A stretch of 64,000 nt of DNA from Kondoa malvinella. Its lineage: Eukaryota; Basidiomycota; Agaricostilbomycetes; Agaricostilbales; Kondoaceae. Numbering within the stretch: position 1 is the first letter of the stretch; every line of letters starts with the position of its first letter. The notes under the pieces are model-generated. The model had not been told where the DNA came from, made no database searches, and saw only the letters and a program-made list of their open reading frames with translations. The translations under genes were made by a program, and so were the position numbers. This document shows, in pieces, positions 46,452 to 58,679 of the stretch. The DNA is taken from positions 854,805 through 918,804 of the forward strand of contig BCIM01000001.1 in assembly GCA_039545315.1 (NCBI GenBank). The letters are read 5' to 3'.

Positions 46452-49400
46452 GTCGATAATGCAAAAGAAGATCTCCGCTGCGCTTGTAGCAGTACTGCCT
46501 CACGCTTGCTAAAGTCGCCGTGTGCGGCAAGACAACGTCATTGCAAAGCATTTCGAGACCAGGCAGATTCGGATGACCGCGAGAGTCGTAGCTTTCGCCG
46601 GTAGACGACATGCTGAAGTGACTTGCGACTGATGTATGACTTTTGGTCTTGCTGAAGCGGGGCTGTGTGTATTGTGTTTGATCAAGATCAAGTCGCAGCT
46701 TATCGGTGACGAAGGTTGCGGCTTTGTGCATTCGCAGCAGTCGATTGGCTGTCAAGCGAGCATGTCTGCATAGCTCTATCTCAGCGTAGATCACGTAACA
46801 TAGTAATTGACTGACCCGGCAGGCATTTCAGGCAGTCCAGATTGTGTGCCGTGCCAGGGTTCCAGAACAAAAGTGATTTTGGGTGGTTGCGCCATTGGAA
46901 TCTGATTATAGAGGAGAAGATTGATGACCCAAGGTGGCAGCGATTGTTCTAGTATTGAAACATGTTCCGATGTGGCGGACACCAATGCGCGATATGTGAC
47001 TGGCCATGCAGCAGTTTCTGTGCTTTCTTCGGCAAGGTAGTAGACCAGTGCGTCAGTAAATTGCACTCGAGGGATTTCATACCACGACGGAGGTGTGAAG
47101 GGACCAGAAAGAGTATGTTTGGCTGCTTGAACGGTTTCTGCTGGAACATCTGCTGGGACTGCGAGTGTGTCTTCGGGTACCAAGCCTGTAGTGGTTCGTT
47201 TGGGCATGCGCCCCAGATTCTTGAGTTTTCCAACGAACCCGCTTGAAGCCGCAGGCGTGGTCGCGGTGCTTTGACGAGGTGAGTCATTCGCTAGAGAAAA
47301 ATAATCGCCTTCAAGCGCTGAATTTGTACCTGGCGTTCCTCTGAGATTTGCTGCAGCCGGCGACTGAGGTATAGCGGATAGATCCTTGCTTGATGGTGGC
47401 ATGTCCTCTGCCAAAGGAGGCAGAACTAAAGAAGGAGCTGGTGTCGCAAGAGCTGTTGCAATGGTCGGAGGTCCAAGTCGAGGCGTTGTGAGGTCTCCGG
47501 AAAAGCCTGTACTTCTGTTCAAGTTGATGTGAGACGGTGCTGAAGACCGGTGCAGGCGATTGGCAGGTGCAGGCGCACTTCCAGACTTTGCCATTTCTGT
47601 TTGGACGAAGCCATCGAACAGATTTCGCAACACAATCTTGCCTAGATTGATTCGCGAGTAGTCGTCGCCTTGGACTGCCTCAAAGGAGGATTCATCCAGA
47701 TACGTCTCGCCGGCGAAGCATCTGGACTCGTCCAGATGTACCGAAAGCGCACCGACTCTGACATCGACTGTTGCCCAGCTGTTTGTGACACCCTCCCCTT
47801 CGATGCGAACTTTGACCAATTCCATGAGCTCTTTCATTACAGATCCACGCCTGCTTCCAAGCTGCTCTTGTGCTAGAAAGTCATCGACGGAGGAGGAAGT
47901 GCTTTGGCTGGTCTGCGATGCTCTTCTCTTCCGTGCGGTCGTGATCAGCTCTGTCCGATCCATAACGCCTAGACATTTCCCTAACACGACATCCCATACG
48001 GCAATCTCACCAGCAGTATCCAAAGTCAATACCGTTCGGCGATCGTTGAGCATCTCGCATCGCACCAAGCCGGTACGACCAGGTATAGTCTCGTCGGGCG
48101 ACAAACGCAATGGAACAGCATCGCAAGCTAGCTCGCGGTCTTCATACTGATGCATCGCATTTCTAGAAAGCTGCTGCACAGGTGACTCAGCTATGGGCGA
48201 TTCCCCTCCTTGTGATGTTGTGTGCGGGGTAGCCTGTCGATAGTGTGCTTGCTGACGAAGAGAACCGGACAGAACGCTGCTAGTGCGGTGCATGAGGGGA
48301 AACCCTAGAGCCGAGACAGAGCCCGGCGGACGAGGTATGTAGCCAGCGTCTGGATCCAAGCATACTAGAGATTCTAAGGGCAGTCCATTCAGCTCGGGTA
48401 TTTTTGGCTTGTCGGTAATCTGGACAGGTCGCGATCGCTTTTCGGAAGTGTAGCGAGATGTAAAAGTTGGTCGAGCAGGAGAAGCCGAAGGTGAATGCTG
48501 AGAAGCAGAAACTACCTCTTCTTCTGCTTTGGAAATGCCGAGACCTGGAGCAAAGCTGACTGCGCGACGATCGGGTTGATCGCTTTCTGCTGCACCACTG
48601 ACTCCTTCGGAAGCGTTTGTAGATGTTCTTGACAGTAATGGAAGGGATTCTACATTGAGCAGTCGTGCAGCCGAGGAGGTTCTGGGTGAGGGCTTGCTAG
48701 CCGCTCTTTGTGATCTTGGCTGCACGTCTTGCCAACGTTGTATGCTGGAAGAAGCAGACGATGTCCACACGTAGGTATCATCTGCAGCTACGATACTGTT
48801 GATGCCGACGCTTGAGGATTGAGACATGTCATCGTCTTTGCAGATGACCACGCATTCAGCATCTGCGATATCGCCGCAACCTTCCATGTCTGTTTTGCAG
48901 ACCAGACCGCTTCGATCGCCAGAGTAGAAGCGGTCGAGGTTTGGATGCGAGGAGAACAGAGACCAGACAGAGTCGCTGTGGAAGCTGAAGGTATGCAAAC
49001 ATCGTTGCATGCTCATTGGCCAAAGCTTGATGGTTGCATCCGCTGAAGCAGTGAGCATCTACGAATATAAGCCTGCATCAGTATGCGACAAGTGACAACG
49101 AAGAAAGTAACGCTGACATGCCGACCATCATCGCTGATGAGTATTGCCCTAACGTTATCCGCGTGCCCAACCAGCTGCCCTGCTTTCGGATTATTGCTTC
49201 TAGGATCCCAAAGTCGTATTATCCGCTCTGGAGAGCCAGAAGCTATAAGTGATCCTATCGGCGAAGTCGCCAGGGAATAGATGGAAGATGTTGCAGAAGG
49301 TTCGCCCAGCTCGACGAGCGGTTCTTGTCGTGATTCCTGAATATCCCATAGCTTAATTTTGTGATCTAATCCTCCACTGGCAACCCATGTGCCATCTCGG

Positions 49401-50341
49401 CTAGAACGCATATCAGTTTGGCATTGTGAAAATCATAATTTAGCTGACCAATATGCAAGCGATTTGACAAAGTCGTCGTGCGTTCCAAGAAGAGTAGGTT
49501 GTGTGCTCTTTGAAGGATCGTGCGGGTCCCAAGCTCGTATCGTTTGATCAGACGAAGCAGTAATGACTATAGATTCCGCTGAATACCGGCCAAAGAGCTA
49601 AGCGATGCACTGACCGGTTCGATTCAAGTTACAAAGTACCAGGTCATTGATCCAATCTGTGTGCGGCTGTACGGACTGTCGAAATTTGGATGCAGGTTTG
49701 GGTCGATCTTCGTCCTCCTCCTGTATTTCCCACTTCTCTTCAAAAGGTATATAATGCTTCTTTTTGCGAGAAGGACCGCGTCGACTAGGACTTGCTTGTC
49801 TGGCTGTAGGATAGGCGTAGCGGGCATTAGGTCTAGAGGCTAGCTCTTCCTCTTCGCTACTGGTATCCTGATCTTCCGCTTCCGAGCCACTAGGCGAGTA
49901 GAATGCCCCTAGCTCTTCCCATCTTTCCGCTCTGGTCCTCTTCAACTCGCTGCCGTGACCGACCCTCCGCTTCCTGCGTTTGGTGCATAGATTCAACTCC
50001 GAAGATATAATGAGGCCATCCCGTCCAGCCGAATATAGCAAGCCTTGCGGATTTGGATGTTCTGAGCTTGATTCGGATTGACCGGAGGGCAATACAGCAG
50101 TCGTGAGGTCGAGGCCTAGTTTTGAAACGCCGAGACAATGTTGCGGAGTTGTTGGCACATCGACTGGAGCCTGAGTAGCCAAAGGATCTATACGTTGGCC
50201 AGTTGTTGCAGAATACAACAGAGGTCTAGGATCAAAGTTGCGAGACACTCCGGGCGCAGGCAACGACAACACTTCGGGCTCAGATTGCCTCAACGGCAGG
50301 ACATAGCTCAGTCTTTGACGAGGTCTGCCATGAACTGGCAT
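46438..50341 (-). CDS. WD40 protein WDR48/UAF1-like (deubiquitinase activator)
   Basis: WDR48/UAF1 (fission yeast Bun107) binds and activates USP1/USP12-type deubiquitinases. The start at 50341 gives [20 protein letters not shown], as in relatives where the propeller begins with RRRVSYV; a start at 50362 is also open. Beta-propeller blades include [69 protein letters not shown] and [19 protein letters not shown]. An acidic insertion interrupts blade 1-2. The C-terminal region carries the second conserved part (DUF3337-like): [31 protein letters not shown] and, after an intron near 46757-46797, [20 protein letters not shown]. About 1,150 residues, larger than the human protein because of disordered insertions. 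The stop lies inside the final codons of the opposite gene. Confidence 0.85.
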
Positions 50342-50568
50342 GATATACACCAAAGCAGGCAAGGTATCTCTCGGAGCTCTGGTACTCTCCTCTTGTTCTC
50401 TCGCTGTTATAGGCGGTATCAGCGTAAGCAGGGGCTTCCAAGCATTTCCATTCCGTCTTCTGTCTCTTTCGCAATCATCTGCTTGATTGTCTTGTGCTTC
50501 TGGCTCTCTCCTGCTCTCTTCTGTCGTCCTTTATCAGTTTCCTGCTCGGGCGGCATCGCACTTCACCC

Positions 50569-52119
50569 ATGTTTGGCGCTTTGTCCGTGTATCTGGCGGC
50601 GCTATGCTGTCTAGCTACGGTCGGCGCACAGTCTCGAGTATCGCAAACTGTCACGACAGCACTATCAAACAGCACCTCGCTAACAGGCCAAGCTGTCAAG
50701 CTACCACCTTTCGACATCTCAATCGTAACAAATGAAACATTCGCAATGATCACATTCAACCTTACTGATATCCCTGTCGAAGAAGTGGGGTGGATAGGTT
50801 TCGGAACTGGCACTCGCATGTCGAACGCAGACATGTTTATCGCATGGCCTTATATATCTGCACGCAAGATCTCTTGGGTGTTTTCGTCTCGTACCGCTGG
50901 AGGTCATCAGATGCCAGAAGCCGATCCCAAGATGCTACATTCAGAATTCCTTGGCCAAGCACAATTGTCGACCACTGAGCTTGGATCAACACCTTACACT
51001 TTACTGTCTATCCTCAGACCGCTCCGACCGCAATACGAGACTGCAGCATCAGCGGGCAATGTACTCGAGCGTGGGAAAGTCGATGTCATCTAGTCAGTCC
51101 ATACTATGGCTTTGATCATCGGACTGACTTTTGTCATAGCGCCTATTCATCTGTCAATCCCGACTCGGTGGAGACAGACGCTCCGATTACTTCGCATGCA
51201 GCAGCCGCAGCGATCGAGATAGACTTGAGCCAACCTTTGAAAAGTACAATCATATCATCCCAAGATGCAGCTGGACAGGACAGCTCTGGAAACAAGGCAG
51301 AGGTGGATGAAGCAGAGGGTGGTCTGGTACCTGAAAAAACGGAGCAAATATGGACAGCGACGGACACAGTCGTCTGCATGCATGCGCTACTTGGCACCCT
51401 CGCTTGGGTTGTCGTCAGGTCGGTCATATACGTTTCTGCCACGGCAAATGTCTCACATATACCTACAGCCCATCTGCCATCCTACTGGCTCGCTTCGGTC
51501 GCAACCTGACTGGCTGGGTGAAAGTCCATCAACTCCTTCAGTCAGGTCTAACCGGCTCTTTGACTATTGGCTCCTTCATTCTTGGTATCATGGCATCAAA
51601 TCGCTACAGCAGCGCACACTTTGCGACGAGTCACCAAACAATCGGCCTCGTTCTCTTACTACTGCTCGTCTTCCAAGCAAGTCTCGGCTTCTACATCCAC
51701 CACTTGCACGACGTCAACAGGATCAAGCGACCAATCCGCAACTTTCTGCACATTGGTCTCGGCCTCACAACAACCGTCCTTGGTTTCGTACAAATTTCGC
51801 TCGGCTTTGCAGCATACGCAGAGAAAGGTCGCATAACTCCAACAGCGATCAAAGTGATCGGTGAGCTGAACAACATGCAATGCTCTATACAATATGCTAA
51901 CGATGATACAAAGTATACATCCTTGAAGGCGGTTTTACAGCAGCTCTACTCTTCTCCTACATCCGCTTTGCTATACAACGAAGATCCCCAAAATCACTCA
52001 TGTCGACTTGGCGTCGACCGCTCCAACAGTGTCCTCCAGTGTCTCTTTACGAACTGAATGCGGACGGGAAGCAAGGTTGGGAGTCGTTTGAGAACAAGGA
52101 GAAGAGCTACTTCCAGTAG
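50569..52119 (+). CDS. DOMON domain-cytochrome b561 membrane protein
   Basis: Secretory-pathway electron carrier: an extracytoplasmic DOMON (heme b) domain followed by a cytochrome b561 core that can move electrons across a membrane, often to iron or quinone (family knowledge). The ATG at 50569 gives a signal peptide (MFGALSVYLAALCCLATVGA); an upstream in-frame ATG at 50494 is less suitable. The DOMON part shows VGWIGFGTGTRMSNADMFIA with the likely Met ligand. The b561 part has its histidines in VCMHALLGTLAWVV, WVKVHQLLQ, SHQTIGLVLLLLLV and LHIGLGLTTTVLG, spread over five helices. Two or three introns. The last exon joins after KVIG and ends WESFENKEKSYFQ. It is convergent with the ThuA gene, only 22 bases between stops. 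Confidence 0.87.
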
Positions 52120-52141
52120 CAGATCGAAAGCTGTTTCTTGC

Positions 52142-53410
52142 TTAGATGTACAATATGAGGGGTAGTAGTAAAGACCTGTAACAGCCGTTAAGTTTCGGAT
52201 GTAATAGCGTAGATGTATAATGTACCAGCTGGCTGCTATCTTGTGCGACATTGAAGTTGGGGCATCAGCCGCAGGCGAACTCGAAGGTCCAGCTAGAACG
52301 TTTCCTGTCGTGGCCGACTGAGGAGCGAGAGCAGATGCAGTGCTTCTTCCTGCATCCGAGGCAGTCCGGTTGTCAGCCAGGTCCAGATTGAGGATATACA
52401 GCAAGCCGCCTTGTATGTGAGACCTGAACAAGCCTTCTGCTTCCCATATATCGATGTCGTGCCCAAGGCCTAGCACAAAGTCAGGACGCCCGTAATGTAT
52501 AGAAGAGCTCGCATACCAGTTTGGAAAAAGCGCCCGTTGTGCACATTGTTCTCATCCATGTTAAAACCGGGTTCGCGTTCTGTGCCTGCATCAGACGAGC
52601 AGAGCACGAAGCGTCACCGTACTCACGCCATGCGATGGGTCTTGGCTCTCCTCCCGGTGTCACAGGTTGCTGGTCTGTGTAAGTGTCAGGTTCGACGGAG
52701 AGTATCAGAGTAATGTTGTTTGCTCTTGGGCTGAGAGACAGACACTCTCAGTCAGTAATCTTCTAGGACGAAGACGAAGGTGGCATACTCGGCATGATAT
52801 GTATATATCTCGTCGCGGTGTGTCCAAAGCTCAGGTAGAGGTGCTGTTGCTGGCGACGTTCCATTGTCCAGCCGCCGGTAGACGGCATCTTGCACGTCGG
52901 CTGGATGCCTCTCGAAGTATGCCCCGACAAGTCGCTCGTACCACTAAAAACCCTTCTAAGCGGTAACGATCTGCTGAACAGGCCAACTCACGTATGTCGA
53001 ACGAAGTGAATCGCATGCAGAATGTATAGATGCAAAACCTTTGCCCTCTTGCGCAAGCCATGCCAGGAAGGCGCCTTGTTGCGGTTCGTCTAGCACGTCT
53101 CCCGTTCTGCAAAACCTTCAGCTATGATCGAGCTTGCCAAGACATGAACTTGCGTTGAAATGAAAGCAGTAGCATTGAATGCAGCTAGCCCTTTTTCAGA
53201 GAAGATAGCGGGATCTTCTGTTGCTGTCACGGTCCATAAGCCTTCACCGAGCTCTGTAATCGCTTGGACAGCGGCTGCGATGCTCTCGTGATGAAAGCCT
53301 GTCGTTCTAGTGTAGAGCAGCAGATTCGGCAGCTCAGGATCGCTCGTAGACGCCTGAGCTGCGACTAAAGACAGTATAGCGCTTGCTAAGAGTGCGACGC
53401 GTCCTTTCAT
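52142..53410 (-). CDS. ThuA-domain secreted protein, predicted GPI-anchored
   Basis: The ThuA (trehalose-utilisation-like, glutamine amidotransferase-fold) domain is found in fungal and bacterial secreted proteins of uncertain activity. The start at 53410 yields a signal peptide (MKGRVALLASAILSLVAAQA). Domain motifs are LLLYTRTTGFHHESI, FISTQ followed by DVLDEPQQGAFLAWL, GFASIHSACDSLRST, LVGAYFERHPADVQDAVY, LWTHRDEIYTY, RPIAWREY and SLGHDIDIWEAEGLFRSHI. A Ser/Ala-rich stalk (SSSPAADAPTS) follows. If a 50-base intron (52176-52225) is removed the end becomes AASWSLLLPLILYI, a GPI-type hydrophobic tail. If it is kept the frame runs to 51994 and overlaps the opposite gene. Several introns. GPI attachment is inferred, not proven. 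Confidence 0.82.
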
Positions 53411-53565
53411 CTGACGCGACGGATGATCGATGTTTGGAAGTAAACATGGCATTGCATAAACGCGCATTGAAGCTAAGCTAGCCTTCTACTGCTTACTTGT
53501 CTGCGATAGGGAAGTCACTTTAAGATCACAACGAAGTGAGAACAGCGCCTTTCGAGATAGAACAA

Positions 53566-54120
53566 CTAGACGTACGATCCAGCGTAGTTCTTGTACTGAT
53601 TTCTGATGGCATCCGTGATAGCCTCGTCTTTCATTTGCTCGGCTGCATTCCTAGGCTCAATGTTAGCGACCTCGAGAAGGCTGGCATCGCGAGACGTACT
53701 CGTTGCCTTGATCACCTGCGCCCATATACTTCTCTTGAATGTAGTCCAAACCTTTGTCGAGCATATCCTCGTTCTTCTCTCCTTGCTGACCTCCTATATA
53801 ACGGTCAGCAAAGTCCAAGAAGCATTAGTTATGAGCACTGACCGCCAGCAGCGTTGTTGACCTATAAAAAGATTAGCTAAGACGTAAAACAGCCAGGAGT
53901 GGCTCGCCATGCCCATAAAGCCTCCGCCTTCGTGACTTGCTTCACCTGGCTGTTGGATCTGTTGACCTTGTTGCATTTGCTGGTTGCCTTGTTGCACGTT
54001 TGGCTGTTGCATGTTAGGGTCTGTCGACACTAGATTAGCGCTGCAACTTGGAGATGATCGAGACTCGCCTTGAGGGTTCTGTTGCTGATTGCCGCCGTTC
54101 ATATTGTTAAGGAAGTCCAT
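53566..54120 (-). CDS. Small Gln/Gly-rich conserved fungal protein (stress-type)
   Basis: Begins MDFLNNMNGGNQQQNPQ, a start shared by a widespread but uncharacterised group of small fungal proteins often induced by stress. A Gln/Asn-rich middle (NMQQPNVQQGNQQMQQGQQI) is followed by GGFMGMASH. Two further exons encode GGQQGEKNEDMLDKGLDYIQ and NENAAEQMKDEAITDAIRNQ, ending YKNYAGSYV. The helical C-terminus is the conserved part. A 48-base segment (54021-54068) could be an intron with GC donor GCGAGT or could be read through in frame, so length is about 140 or 156 residues. No secretion signal. It is upstream of, and co-oriented with, the ThuA gene. Confidence 0.75.
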
Positions 54121-54282
54121 GGTTGTGATGGTACAAGAAGAAGAAGAGAAGATAGAAGCAAACAGAAACAGCCACGTAGCGAACCACGCGACGACAATCA
54201 GACGTAGGTTTTGTAAGCAACAGATTGCGCAATGGATTGCATTGCATACTTATACCCTAATACTACCTTGTTTCTGCTTTCC

Positions 54283-56571
<2,289 letters not shown>

Positions 56572-57146
56572 GTTTGATTGAGAGGGTTGGCAAGCTTGAA
56601 GTGTATGCGATATGCGGACAATCAGTTGCAGTCAGAGCTTTGAGTCGCTCGTGACGGTTTTGGGGTAACTTGTCTTTAACTGTCTCGGTGCCAGGCAAAG
56701 CTCAAGTGTCTCACACGACAGGCAAAGGAGATGTCAAGAGTAGCAGAACTGTTGCATATTGGATAGAATTTGAAACGCTCAAAGGCAAATGTTGCATCAG
56801 GCAAACTTGACCAGCAAGACATGTGTTGGTCTCCGCAGACACATTCAGCTCACAGTCAGGCCAGTCCCTTCCGCTGAGTGTTGACCCCCAATGACCCATG
56901 TGCTTCTTGGATGACCAGGGCCGTATGAGCTGGAGGTTGACACAATGTAATGGCAAGACACTGTTTATGGTCTTTGAGGCTGCTGCTGTGTCATCTGGTT
57001 GACTGCTGAGGGTCCAATTCAGTTCTAGGCCTTGAAAATGAACCAATTGAATACGAACCTTGTGTATATAAGATGCGAATTGAAGCCATGTTCGACAAGT
57101 GGGCCAAACGACGCACAGACTGTGTATGTCGCATCTCAGGTCTTGT
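56572..57146. other. Intergenic upstream of UGP1
   Basis: About 575 bases up to the hairpin near the mitochondrial-like insert. A 111-codon minus frame (56711-57046) shows no family features. The left limit of mitochondrial-derived sequence could lie somewhere in this stretch and cannot be fixed by eye. Confidence 0.45.
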
Positions 57147-57177
57147 AGGAACGGCCATACAGCCTAGAGCTGTTCCT
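57147..57177 (+). other. Hairpin next to the mitochondrial-like insert
   Basis: AGGAACGGC and GCTGTTCCT can form a 9-pair stem (one G-U) around a 13-base loop. It lies 45 bases upstream of the nad2-like start and may belong to the inserted mitochondrial DNA. It does not fold as a complete tRNA by eye. Confidence 0.5.
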
Positions 57178-57221
57178 GTTGAAGCTACGTGTCGGAATTC
57201 AGGTGCATCTATAAATCAGCA

Positions 57222-57630
57222 ATGCTAATGAGCACACTTATTGCCCTTCTTCTAGCCATTCCGCTTTCGTCGTACTCTACTAAGTCGGATTCGACCCAAG
57301 TTGCTAACACACTTGGAGGATCTTCAACTATTAGTGCTACACTCTTCACACGGATTACCGCTATCGCTATGCTTTATGCCGCGGCTCTCTCNTACAGTAG
57401 CTCATCTGTACTGAGTCTAGATGCCGGACTGGGGCTATTTAGCGGACTTATCCATAGCACTACGCTGACACAAAATATGGAAGTTTTCCTACTTGTGACT
57501 GGTGCTTTTATTCTTCTACCATGAGTATCATCATCGGCATCAGGGAACCTGATGCGCGGTAGCGTCTCTATTCCAGAGTACCCGATGATCATTCTCTTTA
57601 CAACAATGGGTGGTACATTCCTTCTAGCGC
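57222..57630 (+). pseudogene. nad2: Nuclear copy of mitochondrial nad2 (5' fragment, NUMT)
   Basis: The frame from the ATG at 57222 (or 57228) encodes a hydrophobic protein: MLMSTLIALLLAIPLSSYST, then LFTRITAIAMLYAAAL, VLSLDAGLGLFSGLIHSTTL, TQNMEVFLLVTGAFILLP, and after a TGA codon (57522-57524) SVSIPEYPMIILFTTMGGTF. The order sLDxGxGLFxGL, then FILxLTGA and EYPxIILFxxxGG, is that of complex I subunit 2. TGA falls where the protein should continue, and fungal mitochondria read TGA as Trp, so the reading is mitochondrial and not nuclear. Similarity stops near 57630; the rest of nad2 is missing. An undetermined base lies at 57392. The fragment ends about 45 bases before the stop codon of the neighbouring minus-strand gene. 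Expression as protein in the nucleus is not expected. Confidence 0.8.
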
Positions 57631-57675
57631 TTGCACAAATTGACCACGGACATGTAGAAAGACTTGCAAACCCCT

Positions 57676-58483
57676 TCAAATTTCCAAGACGTCAATTGCT
57701 ATGCAATCCTTCTCACGCAGAAAGCGCAAGATTGCTTTGAATGCAGCAAAGTCGGCAGGAGCGTATTGACTTTTGCGCAGAATCGGAGGCTCATTTTTCG
57801 ACAGCTCGAAGTAGGCCTTGACAGCTTGTTGCGAGACTTCTGCAGGGCTGATCGACTCTTCGTTCGCCACCTTTGCGACTACCACTTCAAAAGCTGGATC
57901 GCGGCATAGGTAAGACTCCAAGATAACGGTCGAGGAAGGAGCTTGTCGACGTAATGGAGGTCGCCTGCACCAATAATTGTACAGCCCATAGTCTGGCAAC
58001 AGATAGGAAGGAATTAGCATTGAGAGCTACCACATATGCGAGGTTGCTGACCGAGCAGTCCTCGAAGGTTGAACATGTGCATCACCTTCAGATAGTCCTT
58101 TTGTGCGACGGCCAGCTGAATCTGTACTTCGACGTAGCCTCATCAGCCGCGAGAAAGAAGCACGCGCTGGCACTCACGACGTATTTGGCGGTGCTTTCCT
58201 GATAGGCGAGTTGCATCTTTTGTATGACCCGTTCCTTGTCTTGCAGTCTGGCATCCATGTCCTTCAACAAGAGGTCACGCCAATCCTCCTTTGAAGGCGC
58301 ATTGGACCGCTCCGGGCTCTGGTAGAGTTGTAGACGTAAACGTAGTTTCAGAGGCAGGGCAACAACTGAAAACGGACATGCTTCTGGCCAGAGAAATACG
58401 CTGAAATGGGCTGAAATGGCCTTCGCAAAGTGCAGATTCGAGTAGAAGCAGTAAGCTGAAGGCCACGCAATATTCTGGCGCAC
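57676..58483 (-). CDS. Unknown protein, partly coiled-coil
   Basis: Assembled from three exons. The first (58483 downward; the start is uncertain and an alternative ATG in another frame lies near 58380) ends with EDWRDLLLKDMDARLQDKER and VIQKMQLAYQESTAKYV, a charged helix. The second adds IQLAVAQKDYLKVMHMFNLR. The third, after an intron of about 60 bases, gives DYGLYNYWCRRPP, STVILESYLCRDPAFEVVVA, KVANEESISPAEVSQQAVKA and RFLREKDCIAIDVLEI. I recognise no family. No signal peptide is clear. The stop is about 45 bases from the nad2-like insert, so the 3' UTR and terminator may have been changed by that insertion. Confidence 0.5.
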
Positions 58484-58679
58484 GACAGAGACATTTAATC
58501 AGCGCCGAAGACAGGTCAATGCAGTGAAGGGGATAGATGATCGTTCGAGTGAATGAGTCGCTGAACGCGAAACAACGAGTCGACTAGTCGATACGCCTCT
58601 AGCAGCCCACGACTTGGAACTTTACAGACGTCTCAGAGCCTTATCGTTAGACTGCCGAATAGCTCGCCAAAGTCGTCAA

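Noticed and set aside
56711..57046. 111-codon minus-strand frame upstream of UGP1
   Set aside because: Composition and lack of motifs fit non-coding DNA, and the position fits the UGP1 upstream region.
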